Shown: positions 11,951 through 23,008 of the stretch, piece by piece | Layout: each line of letters opens with the position of its first letter | How positions within the stretch are numbered: position 1 is the stretch's first letter | Assembly (NCBI GenBank): GCA_011317545.1 | Contig: WUJK01000003.1 | Location: 2,480,001 to 2,544,000, forward strand | From: Coniella vitis | Lineage: Eukaryota > Ascomycota > Sordariomycetes > Diaporthales > Schizoparmaceae | DNA length: 64,000 nucleotides | Direction: 5' to 3' | Position numbers and translations under genes: made by a program | Notes under the pieces: model-generated | The model's database searches: none | What the model was told of the DNA's origin: nothing | What the model saw: the letters and a program-made list of their open reading frames with translations, nothing else

Positions 11951-12750
11951 GCCTTCTCATAGGCCACATACCTGAAGACAAAAGCGACTACATCTTGCAT
12001 GCCCACCCGTCCATCCAGACAGGCAGCCTTGCATGCCTCTCAGGAAAATACACGAGGCGGATATAGCGTCTGAATATGCCTCTAAGAGCCGATTGCGTGC
12101 CAGCAAGCCCTAGCCATGGAGAAGGGGAAGTTCGCTAGCCGGAGGCTCGGACCAGTTGCTGTTCAGCTTTGAAAAGCTGCCGTTCCTGACTTCGAGCCTA
12201 CGGTCCTGAACAACAATGTTTCGTCCCCGGCTCACAATGTGGATGCTGCCTGGCAAAGCACCACACTCCAATGCGGACATGTGGACATAGTGGGCCTGCT
12301 ATGGCGCGAGATCCGGTAACACTGGCCCGTCGGTATTGGTGCCCATACCACCGTTTCCCAGGACACTAGAGGGCCGCATGTTCAAGGCAGTTGTACCTAG
12401 TACCATGCCTGAAATGGTAACTCCGTGCAGGGCCAAATCTCCGCAGTCGCCCAGACAGCTTGCTTACAAACTCGTTGGCAAACCTTGTGGACTTTGACCG
12501 GCATTTACAGCTATTTCTGTTGTATAGTGACAGCATCAACAATTGACGTCGAAGGCTAGCGAATAGTATGCAGGGGGGTGAAGGGGCCTGATAGCTATAT
12601 ATAGGGAGGAAAAGATAGAAAACGCATTAAAGGTGACCTCTCCTATAGATGAAGAACCATCAATTCAATTTACAGCTTAGCCATCATATAACCTCTTTGT
12701 TAAAACCAACGCCACCAGATACGACTATAAGTATTGGCCCCAAGAAGACC
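11951..12750. other. Intergenic, no gene seen
   Basis: No open frame with family features. Just before the SDR fragment there is a TATATATAG stretch at about 12595-12603, a plausible relic TATA box for that gene. Confidence 0.4.
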
Positions 12751-12939
12751 ATGTCGACCAAGACCATTGTACTCGTCACGGGCGCAAACCAGGGCCGCGG
12801 TCTGGAAATCTCCCGCAAGCTGGGAAAGGAACATACAGGCTGCCACATCATCATGGCCGGGCGCAGAAAGCAAGCTGTTGAGGAAGCCGCCGCCAAGCTC
12901 GAGGCCGAGGGCCTCTCCGTAGAGCCGCTGCTCGTATGA
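12751..12939 (+). pseudogene. Truncated short-chain dehydrogenase/reductase, N-terminal fragment
   Basis: The 62-residue frame begins MSTKTIVLVTGANQGRGLEI, the first beta-strand and the TGxxxGxG cofactor loop of SDR enzymes (TGANQGRG), followed by the next helix and strand with a MAGRRKQAVEEAAAKLEAEG segment typical of the NADP-binding Rossmann half. It then stops with TGA at 12937-12939. No further SDR sequence (NNAG motif, Ser-Tyr-Lys catalytic residues) follows in any frame that I can see, so about three quarters of the enzyme is missing. It is either a relic cut by deletion or a fragment copied from elsewhere. It cannot be an active oxidoreductase. Confidence 0.75.
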
Positions 12940-15900
12940 CGATGGGCACTGCATTTGTACTCTGAGGCGGTTGCAAAGTTGTATACTACGGTACATAGCA
13001 ATGGCAATTAAAAGAATAGTCAATCACCCTAGGTCTGAGCCTCATCAATCCGCTACTTTATGTATCAACTTTGTATACGTCTTTATTCCCCCGATGTAGC
13101 AGTACTGATCGCGTATTGTGGCAGATATATGGAATCCCATCACCCGTTGGATCCCAGCTGCTTACCATGTACACCATCCTCAAGACACCTAACCTGCAGC
13201 GAGCAGCAGAGACGTCGAGAGCATACTTGCTAGGCCATCGCGTGGAGGTAATATCTACGCGACAGTCCCGCACTATGTACAATACAAGACGTAACGTTCA
13301 TGTCCAAGCCCCCTCAGATGTGCAACAGAAATTCACAAAATCTACAATAGCCCGTACATACAAATGCTCCTATGCATAGTACTACTATGGCATCGCACTA
13401 CTGCTTGCTGCACCGTTCTATGTATACTACGTATGCGAAATTACGAGTTGCATCCCTTCATGCATCCATGCATATTTTGAAGAAGGGGGGTGGTGGGAAG
13501 AGGCGGGGGAGTGGAGGGTGCGGGTAAGGCGCATGTATTTCTTCCTTCATCTTCTGGCTTTTGATTGGACATTGGCTGGACCTCCTGAATGTGCTTCCTC
13601 TTCGTATTCCTGTAGCCTCTATGTCTACTGACCTGCAGACAAGTTCGTATGGCGGTCATCCGATCCGGCAATGTCTCGTTTGTGTGTGTTTCTTGGGGCC
13701 GGGGGGATCACCCTCGCTCCTTTGTCTTTTTACATAGTATCTTCTTCACCTCCGCATGATAGAACAGAGCGAAGAAAGAAATCATGCGTACACCACCTTG
13801 AACTATGGCTTTGAATATCGACAGGATATCTTCTTCATAAGACGGCAAAAAAAAAAATGAATCGGGACCAGTATAACGATATAAATGCACCTGAAAAAGC
13901 GAGACTCCATCTTATTAGGAAAATTGCTCTCTTTGGTATTTGTTTCTTCTCATTAGCCCAAAAAAAAATACGCCTGAGTGAAAAGATTGCCAGACGTCCT
14001 ACAAAGAACGAAAGGGAAGGACTAGCATAATAAAAAGAGGAACGAGGGACCAAGTGGGAAAAACGAAGACCGACCATGACGAGGTGGAAATACTACGGTA
14101 GGACGTCGCCCGGGGAACTGAATCAGGAATAGGCAGATGATTCGGCACACCACACCACATCGCTTACTAATAGAAGTAATTCAAAGCACTCTGTACAAGT
14201 TGCTTTTCCCACCTTATTAGAAGCTCTTGGAAGCGTACATCAGAGTAGGCCACATTTTGAAATGGCAATGGAAAAGAAAGGGAAATTCTACCAAGTCTCC
14301 GTCCACTTTCAATGCACGGTATGTTATTATTGCATCCGTTTTTCATTGTAGGCAAGCATAAAAAAAAGGTGTGATGGGATGGTCGGCAAACGGGAAATCT
14401 GGATTGTTGAGCCGGCCGCCTGCCCCCGGCCCCCTGTCTGACCTAGCTCCTATGTACCAATTGTTTTTCCGATCACTAATTTAAGGTTACCCCAGCTTTG
14501 GGCCCAATGATCGACAAGGGCAACTCGAGCCACAACTGACCCCACTGACCGACTTCCTTAGTGGGCGCAACGCCTTAGCGCCCTGGCCACCTCGTCTGAC
14601 CAAGAGATTTGCTCGCCTCCAATCCTCAGCGGACATTCAAGGGCTTGGACTGGTTTGGACTTGGGCTCGGGCTTGGGCTTGCACTTGGACTGGATGGGGA
14701 GGCTGGGCGGGCATTGGCACCCTGATCAGAAGAGAAAGAGAGACGGGCTGGGGGGAGGGGGGAAGACGCAGACAAGAGGATCCTCTTCGGAGTCTTCCCT
14801 TGAACATAAACCACCGCAGCCAAGCAGCCAAGTAAAGTACCGCATCGAATGGGACTGGAGGTACTATGTACGATCTCCACCCGCCCCCCAGGAACCGACT
14901 TGTTTGATTCCAGGATACTGCCAAGGTTGAGGGCCTGTCTGTGCAGATATTAAGTAGGTGTCATGTACACATAAGACGCTCGATGGAATTGAATAACATC
15001 AAGAACCGAGAGACGAAAGAACAAAGGTGGAGAAGAAACCGTCACAGAGATCCTCGTCTGGGTGCTGCTGAAACACCAAGAAAGCTGAAAGGGAAAAAAA
15101 GACAGTACTATGTAGATACGCACATCATGCTGTGCCACAATTTTTACGGCCATTCTTTACTGAGTACTGTCATTCATTACGAGAGACACCGTGGCGGTGC
15201 GTCGTTTCTCTCCTGGCAAAAGAAAAGAAGTGGCAGCCCATTTATTCTCCAAACACGAGCCCTTCCCGTCTTCAAATAAAAGAGAAGGCGCGAAGAGAGC
15301 TTCCCAGGCCCAGGCTACCTGCATGAATCGTTCTTTGTGGAGAGGGCATATTCTTTGGAGTCCTGTGATTGGTTCTGTGTATCTCCAAGAAGGGCTTTGG
15401 CGCGTGCCGTGCGCATGTACGGGCAGTCCATGTTCGTTGCGTACTACCTAGGTAGTACACAGTACGTAGGTACGATGATACATAACAACGTACCATGCAA
15501 TGGTTCTTTCCTTTGCTCTTTCTCACACAAAAACACAAAAAAGAAGGCACGTCTCACAGGAAATTTGAATAACGACGCCCCTGCCGCCTTGGGCTTTTCG
15601 CGTTTCTTGGAGGGCCCCTTGGCTCTCTGACCTCTCGAGACACAGACACACACACACGCTGGGGAATTGGGTGGCGTGGTCTGGGTACCACAACACAGGA
15701 TACATTGGGCATACTTACAATTAATTACGAGGACAAGAAACCTCCAATGCAAAGATTTTATGGGTCCCAGTGCAAACGGGCACGGGCGATCGTTGGCTTG
15801 CTTTGCTTAATCCACAGTATACATAGTACTTATAGTACATCAGAGCAGTAGTAAGTACTATGAGACGCACCAGGAAACCTCGCCGGGCCATGTGTGGCTC

Positions 15901-16403
15901 CAGCTCATCCCAGCTTCACTCCTCTGCTTGCATTCCTTTTGGGAAATGGCCCCAAGGAAGAAAAAAGCAAGCGAGACAAGTTGGCAGGTCCCTGGTTATC
16001 TCTCTTTCCCCTCTTTGGCTAGGTAGTTGGCTGGTTGTACTAGCTGGCTAGCTGAAGGAATATTACTAGATCTACACAAGTACACATGACGGAGCTGAGC
16101 CGGTACTGTACTGGATTCTATGGCACTGTTTAAAAAGCAAGACGGCACCCTACTCTCAGGAATCTGAAGCCCTTTTCTTCTGGTTCTCCCGCTTCACACT
16201 ACTTGTTGTTTTTTGTTTACAGAAACGGGAAGTGAACATTCTCTAAACAACATCTGAACTTTTCCCAACACTCGCTAGCATAGCTCTTTTTTTTCTTTGC
16301 TACCTACTTCTTTCTTCTCTTGTGTCTATTCACCATTCCTTTCAATAAGGATAATAGTAATAATCTCTCCTCCCACTCCCCATCAAAATACCACTCAGCA
16401 AAA
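12940..16403. other. Long intergenic region
   Basis: About 3.5 kb without a supported gene. Open frames at 13441-13671 (minus) and 14637-14924 (minus) are low-complexity or featureless. It contains TACTATGTA-type motifs at 13731, 14862, 15106 and 15820 and a perfect inverted repeat at 13375-13389. The right 150 bases are pyrimidine-rich, as is usual in front of a fungal start codon, and should be the leader of the GPI-type gene. Confidence 0.45.
13375..13389. repeat. Perfect short inverted repeat with TACTATG arms
   Basis: Arms CATAGTA and TACTATG flank a single C. It is one of several places where the dispersed TACTATG motif is arranged head to head. Confidence 0.85.
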
Positions 16404-17102
16404 ATGCGCTTTTCTACCGTCCTCTTTGGCGCCTTCGCCGTTTTCGCTAGCGCCCAGACCACCGACACTGCCTCGAGCACGGATGTTGTCACCACCACGA
16501 TCTCCAGCGGAACCACTTCTGTCTCCCTCACTCCAGCTGAATCCTCAGAGGCTGCTTGCTTGAACGCCTGCGCCGCTGGCGATGTGAACTGCCAGGCCAA
16601 GTGCATTGCTGTTAGTCACCACCAACCAACACAGGACGCTCTCAGATTCTCGCTGCTTTGTTCTGCCTTGCCTCCTCTTGTTCACACTTACAGGGCGCTT
16701 TTACTAACCTTGGACCCCCCTCTGCAGGTCCCCGCTCCTTCGGCCCAGCAGGCAAACGCCACCAACGAGTGCGTGGGTAACTGCAACCAGGGCAACGGCA
16801 CCGCTGCCGACAATGAAGCCTACGCGAGCTGTGTCCAGAACTGTGTGGCTGAAAATTACTTCACCTCCACCGGCACCCCGGCGGAGACCACTGCTGCTTC
16901 TGGGTCGAGCGGTACCGCCGCATCGGCCTCAGCTACTGGATCTTCGGCTTCGGGCTCGTCTGGTAGCACATCTAGCACTAGCACTGGTACCGCAACCAGC
17001 TCGTCTGCTTCGTCCACGTCCAGCAGTGCTGCTGATATTCTCCGTGCTGGCGTCACTGGGGCTAGCCTCTTTGGACTGTTGGCTGCTTTCATGGCTCTGT
17101 GA
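16404..17102 (+). CDS. Cysteine-rich GPI-anchor-type surface protein
   Basis: This is a secreted protein probably tethered to the membrane or cell wall by a GPI anchor. Exons are 16404-16610 and 16728-17102, giving 193 residues. The intron of 117 bases has a GTTAGT donor, a TACTAAC branch site at about 16703 and a CTGCAG acceptor. Residues 1-18 (MRFSTVLFGAFAVFASAQ) are a signal peptide. Two short cysteine clusters follow, CLNACAAGDVNCQAKC before the intron and CVGNCNQGNG with CVQNCVAENY after it. From about residue 115 a Ser/Thr/Gly/Ala-rich stalk leads to a final hydrophobic stretch (GASLFGLLAAFMAL), the arrangement expected for GPI attachment. The biochemical role is unknown. The intron is a multiple of three and has no stop in frame, so retaining it would give a longer, still open protein. 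Confidence 0.85.
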   Translation: MRFSTVLFGAFAVFASAQTTDTASSTDVVTTTISSGTTSVSLTPAESSEAACLNACAAGDVNCQAKCIAVSHHQPTQDALRFSLLCSALPPLVHTYRALLLTLDPPLQVPAPSAQQANATNECVGNCNQGNGTAADNEAYASCVQNCVAENYFTSTGTPAETTAASGSSGTAASASATGSSASGSSGSTSSTSTGTATSSSASSTSSSAADILRAGVTGASLFGLLAAFMAL

Positions 17103-17413
17103 GGTGGATTGTGCGATGAAATGGAGCGGAAATGGCCTCTTGGATACGTGTACTTGAAGAACTCGGTAATTATGAAGTAATGTTGGACGAATAGGTAGCT
17201 GGTATAAGTGGTGAAAACTTGTATGCAGTACCACTTGGAAGTTGAGATACAATGAGTTCAAAGGCCAACCACTCATGGTGGCCAGAACAATTGAATACTC
17301 TCAAATCGTGAACATTTACTTGCTCGCATGTTCTCGCGGCTCGGTCGGTATCGCATCATTGTCATGACGAACGAGTACTTTGATTAGATCTTCTCTGGGT
17401 GCCGCAAAGCACT
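17103..17413. other. Intergenic between convergent genes
   Basis: About 310 bases shared as 3' flanks of the plus-strand GPI-type gene and the minus-strand dehydratase gene. Nothing else is seen. Confidence 0.5.
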
Positions 17414-18365
17414 TCAATCCTTGAGCGACTTTGTGGGCAGCGTCGGTTCAATGTCTGACATCCACGGTATGCCCAGCTTCTTCATCTCCACTGCGAGGTG
17501 GAAGAGGTAATCCAAGCTATAAGCCAGGGCCAAGTCAGTGCCCATTCCAAGAGAAGAAAGAAAAGTTTCACACAACAGGATACGTACCTTTCGCACTGCG
17601 TCTTTGCCTGTTCCACACTGTTTCCCCACACATACACTCCATGTCTCCTGACCAGCACGGCATATGCATCAGGATACCGCTCCATGGCATCCTCCATAAA
17701 CTCAGTCAAGTCTTCTTCGTGCGCCGTGTTCTCAATGACGGGAATGCGCAACGTGTCGTGGTACCCTAAGTTGCCCACCTCGCCGTGCGGGTAACCACGC
17801 GCAAACCCCTTGATTTGTTCAATGTTGTTGATGCGAAACTCCTTGTCATAGCCTTTGCCCTGCTGCTCGAGGATGAGTGTGACCAGCACCGCGTAGGGGC
17901 TGTGCGTGTGGATACAGCAGCGGGCGCCCTTGCGGGTAAAGGCGCTGAGGAAGAGCGGCGTGCACTGCGAGGGCTTGAAGACGGGCGGGGAGCGTAGATA
18001 GACGCGCGAGGCTGGGCGGATGGGCCCATCGCTCTGGGCCGAGGACTTGTGCTTTTCGAGGGTCTGCGGGAGGGACAGCACGTAGAGGTCGGAGGGTTTC
18101 ATGAGCTCTTTCTGGACGCCCGAGGGGGCAATGTAGACGAGGTCACTAATGGGAGGGGGAGAAGAGCAGGCACACGGGTTAGTCAATCTTGCGCTTCCAA
18201 AAGGATGGTTGCGTTTTGAGGGCCATACTCGTCGCGTATCGAGGCGCCGCCGCCTGTTCCTGTCACCCAGCCCAGTGTCCAGAACTTTGCGCAAAGCGAT
18301 GGGATGAGGTTGGCGGGATGGTCTGGGTTGTCCGAACGGACGAGCTCGTCGTTGCCGCTGCTCAT
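17414..18365 (-). CDS. MDE1: Methylthioribulose-1-phosphate dehydratase (class II aldolase family)
   Basis: The enzyme dehydrates 5-methylthioribulose-1-phosphate in the cytosolic methionine salvage pathway and belongs to the zinc class II aldolase/adducin fold. Exons: 18365-18229, 18145-17588 and 17516-17414, giving 265 residues; introns are 83 and 71 bases, and phases agree (SIRD joined to DDLVYIAPSGVQKE, and TQCE joined to SLDYLFHLAVEMKKLGIPW). The start MSSGNDELVRSDNP is placed just before the conserved NLIPSLCAKFWTLGWVTGTGGG. Zinc ligands are visible as the two His of CCIHTHSPYAV and the His of VRRHGVYVWG. The C-terminus ends with a 27-residue helix-like tail. Length is as expected for fungal Mde1. 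It is convergent with the GPI-type gene and divergent from calnexin. Assignment is firm. Confidence 0.94.
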
Positions 18366-19784
18366 CTTGGATCCCTGGGAGTTGCACGATGGATCTCTGC
18401 TTGCTAGAGTGCAAGTGTCACGGGAAGCAAGTATACTTGAAAGCACGAAGTATTGGATGCGGTCATTCCAGTAAACAAAACACCGGCAAATTGACTCGTC
18501 TTTTCTCTTATTGTTTTTTTTTTATGGGGATGGGGAACCTGGCCCGAAGCACGTCACTAGGGCCTTGTCCTAGGCTTCGTGGGTGCTTAGCAGGCTGATA
18601 CTCAGCATATAGCATGTCCACCAAGCAGAGACAGAACGCCCACGTGGCTTGACACGAAGTAATAGCTGTTAAAGCTGCAAAATGTTGCTCACTACCATAG
18701 TACCTATGTATGAAAAGAAGACGCGAGATAAGCATGTCCGAATCGCCATCCAACACACTGTCCCTAATTGTTTGTACTATGCCTTCAGGGAATACCAGAT
18801 CTGTATATAGTTATCATTTTCCGAAACAAAAGTATATGAAACTCGACTGTTGGCTTCTTTGCAACACTAACAAGCCAATTATGAATATTATGTATAAATG
18901 TCAGGATCAAGAGACTCTGAAACAATTGCTCTTACCATTTGGCATTGATTCCATGGCACCACAACGGAGCCATTGCTATATTCTGCTCGGTATTAACCAA
19001 GAACCAGACTGGCTGCACTTTGTATAGCAAGTGAAGAGCATCCACTACTACCCCACCAGCAGCAAATCGATTCATCTAGCGAAAGCTGAAAAGCCTAGTC
19101 TTAGCTAATGCAACGCGTGCTCGGCTTTGTTGCCGTAAGGATGAAAAGCCTCCAAAGTGGCCACTCAAAGATGAAGCAGGGGCTCGTATACTTTGCCATA
19201 TTGCCCTAGTGAACCATCTCAAAACTGCAGGTCGAACTTTCCAACAACTTCTGTACCATAAGTAAAAGTGGGCCGAGGCTGGTGGTGAGGGTCCCAGCTG
19301 CTGTACGGAGGGCGCTGTCGGGCAGGTGGGAGGGCAGCAGAGGCACCTGGAGGGGGGCCCCATCCCCGCACTTACTGCAGCAGGGGCCGCTGTATTGTCT
19401 GTGTGGCCCCTGCCATAGCATCACAATCCCAGTCACAGTCGCAGTCGCCTGTGTCCGCTCGGGGCAAAATTGGAGCTGCTTTGAATTTTGGGGAGCTTCG
19501 TTCAACCGCCAGCGTGTCCTTTTTCCACCCGCGACACCTGAAGCCCGAGGATAAATCCACTCCGATACCATCTTGTCTGTCCACCCATCGTTGGACTTTC
19601 ACTCAAACCTCACTTCTTCCCTACTCGAGCTCTGAGAGCAGCATCTCTTTTTGTTTATCCCTTGCCTGCATTGCATTTTCTGTCGCCTGTCTTGACCCGA
19701 CAGGACCTGTCCACAACCAGAAAGGAGGGAAAGCTTCTTGTTTGACTGTCTGTTGATCCCAGAAACCCCACAGCAGCCATCATC
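18366..19784. other. Divergent promoter region between dehydratase and calnexin
   Basis: About 1.4 kb without a supported gene; it should carry both promoters. A CAGCGTGTC element at 19510-19518 is listed separately. The 19560-19784 part, pyrimidine-rich in places, is the likely calnexin leader. Confidence 0.5.
19510..19518 (+). promoter_or_regulatory. Possible unfolded-protein-response element upstream of calnexin
   Basis: CAGCGTGTC matches the core of the yeast UPR element bound by Hac1. It lies about 270 bases before the calnexin start codon, and calnexin is a usual UPR target. The match is short, and a chance hit is possible. Confidence 0.35.
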
Positions 19785-21798
19785 ATGAGGTTCACACCCT
19801 TCATTGCCGCGGCCATTCTGGCCTATGGCGCTGCTGCTGACGAGGCCCAAAAGCCTCTGGCTGGAGAGAGCTCGTCCTCTGCTGCCGAGTCGGCCACATC
19901 TGTCGACGCCTCTCTGCCCACCTTTACTGTAAGCTGCTTCAATTCCGAACCCCTCATTCCCGACATGCACCCGTGACGGTATCGACATGGGGGTACATCA
20001 ATCTTGCCCTCTGGTGCTACAGTCTCGTCAGCTGCTTGAATTACAAGGAACTCGAAGCCAGTGCGGCGAGTCCAACGTAAAATCGCATAGCTCATCACGA
20101 AGCGCATGCTAATCCGTTGCCTCGTTTAGCCTACCAACATCAAGGCGCCCTTCCTTGAGCAGTTCACAGACGACTGGGAGGTGCGATGGAAGCCCTCGCA
20201 CGCCAAGAAGGACATGAAGGACACTGGCAAGGATGAGGAGGAGTGGGCATACGTTGGCGAGTGGGCTGTGGAGGAGCCCACCGTCTTCAAGGGCATTGAG
20301 GGCGACAAGGGTCTTGTCGTTAAGAACCCTGCTGCTCACCACGCCATCTCCGCCAAATTCCCAGAGGTCATTGACCCCAAGGATAAGACCCTCGTTGTCC
20401 AGTACGAGGTCAAGCTTCAGAGTATGTTTCATTTTACATTTTCACGACTTGTTTTCTTTCCAATCTATCGTGAAGATGCGTTACTGACGTTTTGGCTGTG
20501 TAACAGATGGTCTTGAGTGCGGTGGCGCCTACATGAAGCTCCTGCGTGAAAACGCGGCTCTCCACCAGGAAGAGTTCTCCAACACCACCCCTTACGTGAT
20601 CATGTTTGGCCCTGACAAGTGCGGCCACAACAACAAGATCCACTTCATCTTCAACCACAAGAACCCCAAGACGGGCGAGTACGAGGAGAAGCATGTCAAG
20701 TCTCCCAACGCCGCCCGTATTGTCAAGACCAGCGAGCTCTACACGCTCATTGTCCACCCCAACAACACCTTTGCCATTGAGCTCAATGGTCAGCAGGTCA
20801 AGCAGGGCAACCTGCTGGAGGACTTCATTCCTCCGGTCAACCCCCTTGAGGAGATTGACGACCCCGAGGACAAGAAGCCTGAGGATTGGGTTGACGAGGC
20901 TCGCATTGCCGACCCGGAGGCCACAAAGCCCGAGGACTGGGACGAGGATGCTCCCTACGAGATTGTCGATGAGGAGGCCGAGATCCCCGAGGACTGGCTC
21001 GTTGACGAGCCCCTGACCATTCCCGACCCTGAGGCCGAGAAGCCCGAGGACTGGGATGATGAGGAGGACGGTGACTGGGTCGCCCCCACTGTTGCCAACC
21101 CCAAGTGTTCCGAGGTTTCTGGCTGTGGCCCATGGACTAAGCCCCTCAAGAAGAACCCCGACTACAAGGGCAAGTGGACCGCTCCCTTCATTGACAATCC
21201 TGACTACAAGGGTGTTTGGGCTCCTCGCAAGATCAAGAACCCCGACTTCTTCAACGACACCACCCCTGCCAACTTTGAGCCCATTGGTGCTATTGGCTTC
21301 GAGATCTGGACCATGCAAAACGACATTCTCTTTGACAACATCTACGTCGGTCACTCGATTGAGGACGCCCGCAAGCTGGCAGACGAGACTTTCCACGTCA
21401 AGCATCCCCTTGAGCAGCTCGCTGAGATCGCCTCCATTCCCAAGAAGGAGGACGCTCCCAAGTCTCCCTCTGACCTCAAGTTCCTGGATGACCCTGTCCT
21501 CTTTGTTAAGGAAAAGGTTGACCTTTTCGTGACGATTGCCCAAAAGGACCCCGTTCAGGCCATCAAGTTTGTACCTGAGGTCGCTGGCGGTATTGGCGCC
21601 ATCCTGGTTACTCTGATTGCCGTCGTTGTCGGTATTGTCAGCTCGGGGAGCTCGGCCCCCCCTGCTGTCAAGAAGGCGGCTACTGATGCCAAGGACAAGG
21701 CTACCGAGGTGAAGGACAAGGTTGCTGCCGCGGCTGCTTCTGGAGCTGAGGCGGTCAAGGACACTGCGACAAAGCGCACCACCCGGAGCCAGTCGTAG
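19785..21798 (+). CDS. CNX1: Calnexin, ER lectin chaperone
   Basis: Calnexin binds monoglucosylated N-glycans on folding glycoproteins in the ER. Exons: 19785-19928, 20130-20421 and 20507-21798, giving 575 residues; introns are 201 and 85 bases with matching phases. Residues 1-18 are a signal peptide. The lectin domain follows, with FLEQFTDDWEVRWKPSHAKK, NGLECGGAYMKLL, YVIMFGPDKCG and HFIFNHKNPKTGEYEEKH. The P-domain hairpin has four motif-1 units around DPEDKKPEDW, DPEATKPEDW, EEAEIPEDW and DPEAEKPEDW, then motif-2 units such as GKWTAPFIDNPDYKGVWAP. After the lectin domain closes (GFEIWTMQNDILFDNIYVGH), a transmembrane helix lies at about residues 508-526 (ILVTLIAVVVGIV). The cytosolic tail of about 49 residues is rich in Lys, Asp and Ala. 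All hallmarks are intact. Confidence 0.97.
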
Positions 21799-22100
21799 GT
21801 TGACAAGGTGAAGAAGGCTGGGCGGATTGAGAGTAATGGCAATTGAGAGAATATTGCTGGCGCATCCACAAGGTTTCCAAGATATGGTTGCGTGGAGCGT
21901 CTTTTCTACATTAACATGACACAACAAAAATTGAGCAATAGGCAGTTTACTTTTCGCATTCGGGCAAAGGGTTTGAGCACGGCGTAAGAAAGGATGTGTA
22001 TTTTTAAGGTTTCACAGGCAATTACCGAATAAGGCATAGTTTTTTTCTTGCTTATCCTTTTCATCTTTCATTGCTTTCCATGCTTTCGCGCCGCGAGCCC

Positions 22101-22127
22101 CGCGCGCGCGCGTGTGTGTGTGTGTGT
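22101..22127. repeat. Alternating (CG)n(TG)n tract
   Basis: Purine-pyrimidine alternation without interruption, five to six CG steps then eight TG steps. Such tracts can adopt left-handed DNA in principle. It lies about 300 bases after the calnexin stop codon. Confidence 0.9.
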
Positions 22128-22611
22128 TTTGTGGTTTATATGCTGTAAGCAGTAACTTGTAGGAGCTTGTAGGAGCTTATCGCAGAAGGCTAACGCGACC
22201 GCCGCTGCGGAGCTATGCTATCTGACTATATACCATTCTAGTAGGTGTGTCCGCAAGTGCTTCTGCGTTGGCAATCGCCCATGTGCTGATATGACAGGCA
22301 ACGAATGTTGTTTCTGAGTATCGACAAGGTACAAGAAAGAAGTTGAAATGGCACGCCTGTGGGCTTTATTTCGGCAAGCCACTCAGTCATTTATAAAATG
22401 ACCATTACTGTACTACGTACTGACAAAGAAAGATCCATTCAAGCTCAACCCTCTTCGATGGATGAGGCCGGGCCGGTTCTTCTTGACAAGTTATCTGGCA
22501 GGCGCAAAAACCACGACAAGTGATAGCCGGGACGATGCAGGGAGCAAGACCGGCAATTGGCGGCATAGAGGCCGGTCTCTGGCCATGAGAGATCCGGGGG
22601 TGAAATTGTGG

Positions 22612-22674
22612 AGTGCGGGTAGGGCGGGCAGAGCGGGCAGTGCGGGCAGAGCGGGCAGAGCGGGCATGGCGGGT
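22612..22674. repeat. 9-base minisatellite, about seven copies
   Basis: The unit is close to AGAGCGGGC, repeated about seven times with small changes (AGTGCGGGT, AGGGCGGGC, AGAGCGGGC, AGTGCGGGC, ATGGCGGGT). On the other strand the frame reads as a Pro-Ala-Leu repeat, which makes a spurious open frame. Confidence 0.9.
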
Positions 22675-23008
22675 TGCTGCTGACTGTTCGCCTCCCCCGC
22701 ACCGGCGCTGGGAACTGGCAAGCCTAAGTTGGGCAGCCTGCTAGGGGTGCCTGCTTAGCCGGGACTCGTAAGAGTGCGCCAGACTATTAAAGACACGATG
22801 GCAGGTCCCCTGGATATCGTCGGCAGTGCCTTCCTCTTTTGTTGTTCACTGTGTTATCCCTTTGCTTCGATACCTTGATTTGATCCGCCCTCACTAGACA
22901 GCTAACGATACTAAACAGTACTACTATTTATTACTCTTGACCAGTCCCTCCCTTGCTCCCGACGAGTTCGACACTACCGTTTCTATACCCTCTGGACCAT
23001 ATTCCCCA

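Larger units (their letters stand above)
21799..23008. other. Intergenic between calnexin and MMSDH
   Basis: About 1.2 kb without a supported gene. It contains an alternating CG/TG tract and a G+C-rich 9-base minisatellite, both listed separately. The last 200 bases are the probable leader of the dehydrogenase gene. Confidence 0.5.

Noticed and set aside
20434..21927. 497-residue minus-strand frame opposite calnexin
   Set aside because: A Leu/Val/Gly-rich mirror of calnexin exon 3 created by its codon bias; no family features.
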